This document shows, in pieces, positions 1-7,472 of a stretch of 64,000 bases of DNA. Position 1 is the first letter of the stretch, and every line of letters begins with the position of its first letter. The translations under genes were made by a program, and so were the position numbers. The stretch is from Massilia forsythiae (GTDB lineage: Bacteria > Pseudomonadota > Gammaproteobacteria > Burkholderiales > Burkholderiaceae_D), in NCBI RefSeq assembly GCF_012849555.1, contig NZ_CP051685.1, positions 5,332,001-5,396,000 on the forward strand, written 5' to 3'. The notes under the pieces are model-generated. The model had not been told where the DNA came from and ran no database searches. It was given only the letters and a program-made list of their open reading frames with translations.

Positions 1-869
1 GCCGTGCCCTTGGTGGCGGTCACCAGCAGGTAGCGGCCGTCGTCGGTGGTGGTGGCCTGGAAGCCCCATTCCTTTTGGTCGGGACGGTCGTAGACCAGCA
101 CGTCGGCATCCTGCGCGGTGCCGACGCGGTGGTAGTACAGCTTCTGGTAGTAATTCACGTCGGCCAGCTTGGTGGCTTCCTTCGGCTCGTCGTAGCGGCT
201 GTAGAAGAAACCCTTGCCGTCGCGGGTCCAGGCGGTGCTGGAGAATTTCACCCACTTGAGGTGGTCGTCCAGGTCCTTGCCGGTCTCGATGTCGCGCACC
301 TTCCACTCGTTCCAGTCGGAACCGGAGGCCGCGGTGCCATAGGCCAGCAGCTTGCCGTCCGGGCTGACCGCGGCGCCGGCCAGCGCCACCGTGCCGTCGG
401 CGGCCAGGGTGTTCGGGTCGAGCAGCACGCGCGGCGTGTCGCCCAGCGACTTCATCGTGTACAGCACCGCCTGGTTCTGCAGGCCGTCGTTGCGGCTGTA
501 GAAATAGCGCCCGCCCTCCTTGTACGGCGTGCTGTAGCGCTCGAAGTTCCACAGCTGGGTCAGGCGGCGGCGGATGCCTTCGCGCTGCGGGATCTGCGCC
601 AGCCAGGCCTGCGTCACCTTGTTCTCGGCGTCGACCCATGCCTTGGTCTCGGCGCTGTTGGCGTCTTCCAGCCAGCGGTAAGGGTCGGCCACGAGCGTGC
701 CGTGGTAATCGTCGGCCTGGTCGACTTTCCTGGCGACCGGATAGGCCAGCGGCGTTCCGGCGCAGGTCTGGCCGCTCGCGGGGGCGGCGCCGATGACGGC
801 GCAGGCGCCCGCGGTGGCGGCCGCAAGCGTGGTGACACGGATGGCGCGGATGGCGGATCTGATGTGCAT
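1..869 (-). CDS. Prolyl oligopeptidase family (S9A) serine peptidase, N-terminal part, runs off the window
   Basis: This gene is read on the minus strand and is cut by the left edge, so only about 289 residues are visible. The N-terminus (MHIRSAIRAIR, then an Ala-rich hydrophobic stretch) looks like a signal peptide, giving a periplasmic or secreted enzyme. After it come features typical of the S9A beta-propeller entry: YPVARKVDQADDYHG, DPYRWLED and later RRLTQLWNFERYS and KWVKFSSTAWTRDGKGFFYSRY. The catalytic Ser/Asp/His domain lies outside the window. I chose the ATG at 869 because AGGA sits 8 nt upstream; an in-frame ATG at 899 has no ribosome site. The family cleaves proline-containing peptides. 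Family assignment is confident; substrate is not known. Confidence 0.88.
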   Translation of the reverse strand, partial: MHIRSAIRAIRVTTLAAATAGACAVIGAAPASGQTCAGTPLAYPVARKVDQADDYHGTLVADPYRWLEDANSAETKAWVDAENKVTQAWLAQIPQREGIRRRLTQLWNFERYSTPYKEGGRYFYSRNDGLQNQAVLYTMKSLGDTPRVLLDPNTLAADGTVALAGAAVSPDGKLLAYGTAASGSDWNEWKVRDIETGKDLDDHLKWVKFSSTAWTRDGKGFFYSRYDEPKEATKLADVNYYQKLYYHRVGTAQDADVLVYDRPDQKEWGFQATTTDDGRYLLVTATKGT

Positions 870-984
870 GTTGATGGTCCTGGACGGTTGTCGGCTCATG
901 CCGTGGGGCATGATAGCGCGAATTGTCCAGATGATAAATGTCCGCCGGGAAGCAATTCGAGCGCCGCCGGCGCCGGGCGCTCCT

Positions 985-2496
985 TCAGGCGGCGCGCCGC
1001 TCCGGGTGTTCGGCGCCGTGCGCGCGGCGCCACTGGCGCTGCAGGTCGTGCGCGCTGTCGATCTGCTGCGGCGACAGGCGGCGCGCCACGATCGCCTTGT
1101 TGGCGCCGGCGGCCGGGTCGCCGGCATCGGCCGCCAGCAGCATCCACATGTAGGAACGCACGCTGTCGCGCGCCACGCCGCGCCCGCTGTTGTACATGCC
1201 GCCCAGGTTGTACTGGGCCAGCGCATGGCCCTGCTCTGCCGCCATGCGGTACCAGTGCACCGCCAGCGCGTCGTTGCGGCGCACGCCCTGGCCGTTGGCG
1301 TACAGCACGCCGAGGTTGTTCTGGGCGCTGGCGTCGCCCTGCTCGGCCGCGCGCCGGTACCACTCGGCAGCCTGGGCCGCGTCGCGGCGCACACCCTGGC
1401 CGTTGGCATGGATCACGCCGAGGGTGAACTGGGCATTGGCTGCGCCCTGCTCGGCGGCGCGCCGGTACCAGTACAGGGCGCGCTGCGGGTCGGCCGCCAC
1501 CCCGCGGCCGTGGGCGTACATGTTGGCGAGGCAGTACTGGGCCGGCGCATGGTCCTGGTGCGCCGCGCGCGCGTACCAGGACAGCGCGCGCGCCTGGTCG
1601 GTCGCGCCGGCGCGGCCTTCGGGGCCGCCGGCCAGCAGCCGGCCCAGGCTGAACTGGGCTTCGGCGTCGCCCTGGCGCGCGGCGCGATGCAGCAATACAT
1701 AGGCTGAATGCGAAGCCGACTGCGAAGCAGAATGAGAGGCCGCATGCGCAGCGGTGCCGGATGTGGCACGCGCGGCGGGCGACGCCGGTCCCGCCGTGCG
1801 CCGCGCAGCGGTGCGGCCGGCGCGCCGGTCGCGTTCCAGGCAGGACAGGCCGAGCAGGCGCTGCGCCGGCGCATGGCCGCGTCCGGCGGCGCGCCGGAAC
1901 CAGTACAGCGCCTCGCGCTCGCTGCCGGCCACGCCCTGGCCGCGCCGGTACATCAGGCCGAGCTCGACCTCGGCCGCCGCATCCTCGAGCAGCGCGGCCT
2001 TGCGGAACCACGCCATGGCCAGCGGATGGCTGGCCGGCACGCCCTCGCCGGCCAGGTAGCACTGGCCGAGCAGGCGCTGGGCGCTGGCCAGGTCCTGCTC
2101 GGCCGCCTTGTAGTACCAGGCCACCGCCTGCTCAGGCTGGCGCGCCACGCCGCGCCCGGCGCGGTACAGGTCGCCCAGGTTCTGCTGGGCCGAGGCATCG
2201 CCCTGGGCCGCCGCCAGGCCGAACCAGTAGGCGGCCAGGCTGTCCGACCGGGCCACGCCGCGCCCCTGCGAATACATGCTGCCCAGGTGGTTCTGGGCGA
2301 AGGCGAGGCGCTGGCGCGCCGCCCTGGACAGCCACAGGCAGGCCATGCCATCGTCGCGCGCCACGCCGTCACCGTTACGGTACAGCAGGCCGAGGTTGAA
2401 CTGGGCATAGGCGTCGCCGCGCGCGGCCGCGCGCGCGAACCAGGCGAACACGGACGGGACCGGCGCCGGCTCGGATTCGGGCTTGGGAAAATGCAT
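985..2496 (-). CDS. Sel1-repeat (TPR-like) protein
   Basis: The 503-residue protein is almost entirely Sel1-like repeats of about 36 residues with the pattern A-x-LG-x-LY-x-x-G-x-GV followed by A-x-x-WY-x-x-AA. I count about ten or eleven. They fall in two arrays separated by a low-complexity linker rich in Ala, Arg, Ser and His (about residues 235-280). No signal peptide or membrane segment is seen. Sel1 proteins act as scaffolds for protein-protein contacts; the partner here is unknown. The start at 2496 has GGAG 7 nt upstream. It precedes the prolyl oligopeptidase gene on the same strand with a gap of about 115 bp, so co-transcription is possible. The C-terminus (after about residue 470) is a short charged tail. 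Confidence 0.85.
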   Translation of the reverse strand: MHFPKPESEPAPVPSVFAWFARAAARGDAYAQFNLGLLYRNGDGVARDDGMACLWLSRAARQRLAFAQNHLGSMYSQGRGVARSDSLAAYWFGLAAAQGDASAQQNLGDLYRAGRGVARQPEQAVAWYYKAAEQDLASAQRLLGQCYLAGEGVPASHPLAMAWFRKAALLEDAAAEVELGLMYRRGQGVAGSEREALYWFRRAAGRGHAPAQRLLGLSCLERDRRAGRTAARRTAGPASPAARATSGTAAHAASHSASQSASHSAYVLLHRAARQGDAEAQFSLGRLLAGGPEGRAGATDQARALSWYARAAHQDHAPAQYCLANMYAHGRGVAADPQRALYWYRRAAEQGAANAQFTLGVIHANGQGVRRDAAQAAEWYRRAAEQGDASAQNNLGVLYANGQGVRRNDALAVHWYRMAAEQGHALAQYNLGGMYNSGRGVARDSVRSYMWMLLAADAGDPAAGANKAIVARRLSPQQIDSAHDLQRQWRRAHGAEHPERRAA

Positions 2497-2781
2497 GCTG
2501 GTTCTCCAGATGACCGCTGCAATGGAAGAGTTGGCAAAAGTTTAATAAATGCCAGCTTGGCGGATTTGATCTGGAACAATAGGGAGGGGATGGACGGCAC
2601 GCGTAAAATCCGCACGAAATGCGTTCTACGGGGTACGGCGCGCATGCGCGCGGTATGCCGGCATGTGCGCAGGCATGCCATGCGCATGCGCGCCGCCGGC
2701 TGCGCGGACGCGATCGGGCGTTTTGTGCTGCACGCGCAACGGCGTGCCGGGGCAGGACACCGGGCGGACGCCCGGTCAGGC

Positions 2782-3417
2782 TCAGGCGTTGGCGCGCCGC
2801 TCGGCCGCGTACTGGCCGACGAAGCCGTGCACCTTGGCCGCGGCCAGGCGGTTGATCGACACCAGCAGGTCCGGCTCGACCCGGTCCAGGCCGTAGGACC
2901 GGCCCAGGTGGCGGCCGATGTGCAGCAGCAGTTCGGCCGCCACCTCGGCATCGGCCTCGGCGCGGTGGGCACGTCCGTTGAAGCGGATGCCGAGCGCGCG
3001 CGTCAGCTGGCCCAGCTTGTAGCTGTCCTGGTGCGGGTACACGCGGCGCGCCAGCTTGAGCGAACACACCAGCGCCGAATGGCGGCAGTCGCGCCCCAGC
3101 AGCGCGCCCTCGGCCTTCAGGAATTTCTCGTCGAAGCTGGCGTTGTGGGCGGCCAGCGGATCGGCGCCGATGAAGTCCAGCAGCTGCGGCACCACCTCGT
3201 CCACCGGCGGCGCGCCGTCCACCATCTGCTGGGTGATGCCGGTGTACTGCACGATGAAGGGCGGGATGCGCACGCCGCAATTCACCAGCGAGACGAAGCG
3301 CTCCACCACGCGCCCGCCGGCGATGCGCAGCGCCGCCACCTCGGTGATGCGGTCGCCCGCTTCCGGCGACAGGCCGGTGGTCTCGAAGTCGAGCATGACA
3401 ATCGGACGTTGATACAC
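2782..3417 (-). CDS. DnaQ-like 3'-5' exonuclease (DEDDh family)
   Basis: The protein has 211 residues and all three exonuclease motifs: ExoI DFETTG near residue 10, ExoII HNASFDEKFL in the middle, and ExoIII HRAEADAEVA. The His of the last motif puts it in the DEDDh class, like the proofreading epsilon subunit. It lacks the C-terminal polymerase-binding tail of a full DnaQ, so it may be a stand-alone repair or RNA-processing exonuclease. I chose the GTG at 3417 because AAGGA lies about 7 nt upstream; the longer open frame beyond it has no support. It lies 88 bp downstream of the Hsp70 gene on the same strand. Earlier ATG MLDFETTG would remove part of strand beta-1. Confidence 0.87.
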   Translation of the reverse strand: MYQRPIVMLDFETTGLSPEAGDRITEVAALRIAGGRVVERFVSLVNCGVRIPPFIVQYTGITQQMVDGAPPVDEVVPQLLDFIGADPLAAHNASFDEKFLKAEGALLGRDCRHSALVCSLKLARRVYPHQDSYKLGQLTRALGIRFNGRAHRAEADAEVAAELLLHIGRHLGRSYGLDRVEPDLLVSINRLAAAKVHGFVGQYAAERRANA

Positions 3418-3505
3418 TGCTGATCCTTTCTTGTGCAAACCGGATAGATGAGGCCGCGGCGGCGGATGCCAAGACCCGGCGCCCGCGTCCGCGCCCCGGC
3501 CGGCG

Positions 3506-4759
3506 TCAGTTGCCGAACTTGCGCGCCGCGTCCAGCGCCAGCCCGGCGCCGATGCTGCCGAAGCGGTCGCCCTCGACCCGGCGCGCGCCCGGCACGATGG
3601 CGCCGATGCGATCCCGCAGCGCCGCCACGCCGCTGGAGCCGCCGGTGAAGAACACGGTATCGACCCGCTCCGGCGCCACCCCGGCATCCACCAGCAGGCG
3701 CCCCACGGTGGCGGCGACGCTGTCCACCATGCCGGCAATGGCATCGGTGAACAGGTCGCGCCCGATGCGCAGCACCTCGGGCGGCGCCAGCCGGTCGAGG
3801 TCGAGCGCGACCTCGGGCGCGTCCGACAGGCCGATCTTGGCTTCCTCGACGCGCATCGCCAGCCAGTGGCCGGCGCGCTCGTCGATCAGGTGGCGCAAGC
3901 GCGCCAGCTTGGCCGGCTCCGCGGCGTCGCGCGCCAGTTCCGCCAGCTGCGCCACGCTCTTGCGCGTATACGCCTGGTTGATCGTGTGCCAGGTCGCCAG
4001 GTTGAAATAATAGCTGTTGGGGACCGCGGCGCCGGATATTAGCGTGCTGCCGTAGCCGAGCAGCGGCATCACCGCCGCCAGGCTCAGGTACTTGTCGAAG
4101 TCGGTGCCGCCGATGTGCACGCCGCCGGTGGCCAGGATGTCGTCGCGCCGTTCGCTGCGGCCGGCGCGCTGCGGCCCCAGGCGCACCAGCGAAAAGTCCG
4201 AGGTGCCGCCGCCGATGTCGGCGATCAGCACCAGTTCCTCGCGCTCGATGCGCGACTCGTAGTCGAAGGCGGCGGCGATCGGCTCGTACTGGAAGCCGAT
4301 CTCGCGAAAGCCCACCGAACGCGCGATGTCCGCCAGCGTGTCCTCGGCCAGGCGGTCGGCGGCGGCGTCGTCGTCGATGAAATACACCGGCCGCCCGAAC
4401 ACCGCGCTGGAAAACGCGCGCCCGGCCTGCTGCTCGGCGCGGCGCTTGACTTCGCCGATGAAGTGGCCGAGCAGGTCGCGGAACGGCAAGGCGCGCCCGG
4501 CGACTTCGGTCTGGCCGTCCATCAGGCTGGTGCCCAGCAGGCTTTTCAGCGATCGCATCAGGCGGCCGTCGTAGCCTTCCAGGTAGTCCAGCAGCGCCGC
4601 GCGGCCGTAGCGCACCGCATCCTCGTCGGCGTTGAAGAACACGACCGACGGCAGGGTCGCCTTGCCGTCCTCGAGCGCGAGCAGGCTGGGCTGGCCGGGA
4701 CGGACCCAGCCGACGGTGGAATTGGAAGTGCCGAAATCGACGCCGCAAGCGTTGGCCAT
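3506..4759 (-). CDS. Hsp70 family protein, YegD-like
   Basis: The 417-residue protein begins MANACGVDFGTSNSTVG, the phosphate-1 motif of the Hsp70/actin ATPase fold. It continues with a second ATPase signature (IADIGGGTSDFSL) and the late motif VFFTGGSSGV. The length matches an ATPase domain only; the substrate-binding and lid domains of DnaK are absent, as in E. coli YegD (450 aa). YegD-type proteins are putative chaperones without a settled role. The ATG at 4759 is preferred over an upstream TTG at 4780, which has no ribosome site. It is divergent from the DUF2244 gene and probably leads the Hsp70-exonuclease pair. Confidence 0.88.
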   Translation of the reverse strand: MANACGVDFGTSNSTVGWVRPGQPSLLALEDGKATLPSVVFFNADEDAVRYGRAALLDYLEGYDGRLMRSLKSLLGTSLMDGQTEVAGRALPFRDLLGHFIGEVKRRAEQQAGRAFSSAVFGRPVYFIDDDAAADRLAEDTLADIARSVGFREIGFQYEPIAAAFDYESRIEREELVLIADIGGGTSDFSLVRLGPQRAGRSERRDDILATGGVHIGGTDFDKYLSLAAVMPLLGYGSTLISGAAVPNSYYFNLATWHTINQAYTRKSVAQLAELARDAAEPAKLARLRHLIDERAGHWLAMRVEEAKIGLSDAPEVALDLDRLAPPEVLRIGRDLFTDAIAGMVDSVAATVGRLLVDAGVAPERVDTVFFTGGSSGVAALRDRIGAIVPGARRVEGDRFGSIGAGLALDAARKFGN

Positions 4760-4951
4760 AGTTTCAGATGGTTCGAACAAAAGGGCGAAATGTTACCAGA
4801 TTCCCGCCGCTGCCGACATAGCGCCACCACCGCCGCCAAGGCAGCGCATTGCACCCGTCCAGCTTGTCGCGCCGCCGCCACAATGCGGCCGTGGCGGCGC
4901 GTCTTCCGTGCAAGCGTCGACATGCCGGCATGGCAATCGTAAGATGGCGCC

Positions 4952-5413
4952 ATGCCCGCCGCGACGCATGAATGGACCTTGCAGCGCAACTGTTCCCTGG
5001 CCCCGCGCCAGGTGGCGCGCGCCTACGCCGGGCTGTGCTGCGTCTCGCTGGCCGTCGCCGCCGGCTTCCTGCTGAACGGCGTGTGGCTGGTGCTGGCCTT
5101 CTCGCTGCCCGAACTGGCCCTGGTGGCGCTGGCGCTGGTACTGTACGCGCGCCATGCCACCGACCACGAGCGCGTGCTGCTGGCCGACGGCTGCCTGCTG
5201 GTGGAATCGGTGCATGCCGGCGAGCGCCGCCAGGCGCGCCTGGATCCGTTGTGGACGCGCGTGGTGGTGGCGGATGGCGGCCGGCGCGCGCTGGTGCGGC
5301 TGGAATAGCGCGGCGTGCGCGTCGAGATCGGCCGCTTCGTCACCGAGGCCAGGCGGCGCCAGGTGGCGCGCGAGCTGCGCCAGGCGCTGCGCGGCGTCTC
5401 GATCCTGCCCTGA
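4952..5413 (+). pseudogene. DUF2244 membrane protein gene with an in-frame amber stop
   Basis: The first 118 codons encode a small protein with two predicted membrane segments (about residues 28-65) that resembles DUF2244 inner-membrane proteins. Translation meets TAG at 5306-5308. The same frame then continues for 34 more codons (RGVRVEIGRFVTEARRRQVA and on) to a TGA at 5411-5413. That extension reads like the usual DUF2244 C-terminus, where a basic helix follows an EIG/F-type strand, and normal members are about 150 residues long. The simplest reading is a recent nonsense mutation, or a base-call error. Function of the family is unknown; members are often found near cytochrome oxidase genes, which is not the case here. 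Confidence 0.6.
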
Positions 5414-5427
5414 TCTGCCCGGCGTCT

Positions 5428-5445
5428 TGTAAGCGGCCTCTTACA
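5428..5445. promoter_or_regulatory. Short palindrome upstream of the cyanophycin operon
   Basis: The sequence TGTAAG-N6-CTTACA is a perfect 6+6 dyad lying about 120 bp before the first gene of the isoaspartyl peptidase-cyanophycinase-synthetase operon. About 45 bp downstream of it is a CATAAT hexamer (5490-5495) that could be a -10 box; no convincing -35 was found. The dyad could be an operator for a dimeric regulator. This is inference from position and symmetry only; a dyad this short can occur by chance. Confidence 0.3.
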
Positions 5446-5568
5446 TTCACACGGCGGCGCTACCGATGTTTCGTTTCCGACATTTTTTGCATAATGCGCC
5501 ATTCGCCGCCGTCCTGCCTGCGCATGCAGTCATGAACGGCGGCATTGCATTTAATGGAGAAAACAAGA

Positions 5569-6480
5569 ATGAGCGTGACGGGGACGGGATGTGCCATCGT
5601 GGTCCATGGCGGGGTCGGCAGCCCGCGTGATTTCGACGACGGTTGCAGCGATGCCGCCCGGCGCGCCGCCGGCGAGCTGGCCCTCAGCGCGGATGCGCTG
5701 GAGGCGGCGATCGCCGCGGTCACCGCACTCGAGGACGACGGCCGCTTCAATGCCGGCAGCGGCGCGGTGCTGGGCCTGGACGGCGCCACGGTGGAACTCG
5801 ACGCCTCGATCATGGACACGCGCGGCCGCCTGGGCGCGGTCGCCTGCGTGCAGAACGTCGCCAATCCGGTGCTGCTGGCGCGCGCCGTGGCCGACACCCC
5901 GCACTGGCTGCTGGCCGGCGATGGCGCCAACCGCTTCGCCGCGGCCATCGGCCACCCGTCCCACCACGATATCTCCGAACGCCAGCGCCAGGCCCACAGG
6001 ACGCTGCTGAAGGAACTGGCCGGCTCGGTGCCGAAGATGCCGGGCGTGAGCAACGGCGCCTTTTTGCGCTTCTGGAACTACCAGACCCCGCTCCAGCTGC
6101 CCGACAGCGCCGCCTGCGACACGGTGGGCGCGGTGGTGCGCGCGCCCGACGGCCACTTTGCCGTGGCCTCGTCCACCGGCGGCTCGGCGCCGGCCCTGCT
6201 GGGCCGCGTCGGCGACACCCCGATCATCGGCGCCGGTTTCTATGCCGGCCCGGCCGGCGCGGTGGCCGCCACCGGCATCGGCGAACACATCGTGCGGCAC
6301 CTGCTCGCCAGCCGCGTCTACGGCTGGATCGAGGACGGCATGCCGCTGGAACAGGCGCTGCGGCGCGGCATCGGCCTGTTCGACCCGGCGGTCCCGGTCG
6401 GCCTGATCGCCGTCTCGCGCACCGAAGCCGCTTCCCACAGCAACCGCGACATGCCGCAAGCAAGGATCGTCCAGGAATGA
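5569..6480 (+). CDS. iaaA: Isoaspartyl peptidase / plant-type L-asparaginase (Ntn-hydrolase)
   Basis: The 303-residue proenzyme matches the plant-type asparaginase family. It starts with the strand IVVHGGVGSP and carries GRFNAGSGAVL. The autocleavage site lies before Thr185 in DTVGAVVRAPDG, followed by STGG, the motif that becomes the N-terminal nucleophile of the beta subunit. These enzymes cleave isoaspartyl dipeptides. In a cyanophycin operon the expected substrate is beta-Asp-Arg, the product of cyanophycinase. I chose the ATG at 5569 (GGAG 9 nt upstream) over an in-frame ATG 15 bp earlier. The stop overlaps the next start as ATGA, so it is translationally coupled to cphB. The symbol is given by family likeness; dipeptidase versus asparaginase preference cannot be read from sequence. 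Confidence 0.88.
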   Translation: MSVTGTGCAIVVHGGVGSPRDFDDGCSDAARRAAGELALSADALEAAIAAVTALEDDGRFNAGSGAVLGLDGATVELDASIMDTRGRLGAVACVQNVANPVLLARAVADTPHWLLAGDGANRFAAAIGHPSHHDISERQRQAHRTLLKELAGSVPKMPGVSNGAFLRFWNYQTPLQLPDSAACDTVGAVVRAPDGHFAVASSTGGSAPALLGRVGDTPIIGAGFYAGPAGAVAATGIGEHIVRHLLASRVYGWIEDGMPLEQALRRGIGLFDPAVPVGLIAVSRTEAASHSNRDMPQARIVQE

Positions 6481-7472
6481 CCGACACCGCGAAAGAACGA
6501 GCGTTCCCGCAGGAACCGCCGCTGCAAGACCAGATCGACGCGCCGGGCGCCGCGTTCCGGCAGGGCGCGGCGCCGCGGCAGGCGCCGGCGCGCACCGCAG
6601 GGCGCCGCGCCGGTCCCGGCCACCTGGTCATCATCGGCGGCCATGAAGACCGCCAGCACGACAAGCAGATCCTGGCCCGCTTCGTGGAACTGTGCGGCGG
6701 CGCCGATGCCAAGATCGTCGTCATCTCGGCCGCCAGCTCGGTCGCCGGCGAGATGTGGAAGATGTACGACGCCGCCTTCGGCGACCTCGGCGTGAGCCGC
6801 CACGTGCACCTGGAACTGGCCAGCCGCCAGGACGCCAACGACGAAGACCACATCCGCGACGTGCTGGACGCGGACGGCATCTTCATGACCGGCGGCGACC
6901 AGAAGCGCCTGCTGGCGATCATCGGCGGCACCGCGCTGGACGCCGAGATGCACGCCGCGCTCAAGCTGCGCGGGGCCGTCATCGGCGGCACCAGCGCCGG
7001 CGCCTCGGCCATGTCCGGCCACATGCTGACCCAGGGCCGCGCCGAGCTGCACCCGGAAAAGGGATCCGTCCACCTGGGCGCCGGCCTCGGCTTCCTGCAC
7101 AAGGTGGTGGTCGACCAGCACTTCTCGGAGCGCCAGCGCCTGTCGCGCCTGCTGTCGGTGGTGGCGCAGAACCCGTACCTGATGGGCATCGGCATCGACG
7201 AGGATACCGCGCTGGTGGTCGAGCGCGGCGTCGGCATCGAGGTGCTCGGGCAAGGCGCGGTCACCGTCGTCGACGGCCGCCGCATGATCACCAACCTGGC
7301 CGACATCGCCAACCGCGAAACGCCGGAACTGATCGACGTGCGCCTGCACCTGCTGCCGTCGGGCAGCAACTACCGGCTGCCGGGACAGGAACAGGGCGAC
7401 GACGTGCGCCGCGTGCCGCCGGCGCTGAGCGAGTTCTTGGAAAATGTAACGAAACGGAATCCGATCTCATGA
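6477..7472 (+). CDS. cphB: Cyanophycinase
   Basis: The 331-residue protein is a serine exopeptidase of the S51-related cyanophycinase family. It has the nucleophile motif GGTSAGAS with Ser173, the preceding strand motif FMTGGDQKRL, and VVDQHFSERQRLSRL. It hydrolyses the multi-L-arginyl-poly-aspartate polymer to beta-Asp-Arg dipeptides in the cytoplasm. Residues 1-47 form an Ala/Pro/Arg-rich extension before the conserved GHLVIIGGHEDR; this is longer than in short family members and is probably disordered. The gene starts inside the stop of the isoaspartyl peptidase gene (ATGA) and ends in the same way at the next start, which indicates tight coupling of the three products. Confidence 0.93.
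   Translation: MTDTAKERAFPQEPPLQDQIDAPGAAFRQGAAPRQAPARTAGRRAGPGHLVIIGGHEDRQHDKQILARFVELCGGADAKIVVISAASSVAGEMWKMYDAAFGDLGVSRHVHLELASRQDANDEDHIRDVLDADGIFMTGGDQKRLLAIIGGTALDAEMHAALKLRGAVIGGTSAGASAMSGHMLTQGRAELHPEKGSVHLGAGLGFLHKVVVDQHFSERQRLSRLLSVVAQNPYLMGIGIDEDTALVVERGVGIEVLGQGAVTVVDGRRMITNLADIANRETPELIDVRLHLLPSGSNYRLPGQEQGDDVRRVPPALSEFLENVTKRNPIS

Noticed and set aside
2759..2776. Short hairpin ACCGGGCG-GA-CGCCCGGT after the exonuclease gene
   Set aside because: The stem is short, the loop has 2 nt and no T-tract follows on the minus strand, so a terminator call is not supported.
1708..3423. Long plus-strand open frame of 571 codons opposite the Sel1 and exonuclease genes
   Set aside because: It is an antisense shadow of high-GC minus-strand genes; its translation is low-complexity and has no domain, and the opposite strand has clear family motifs.
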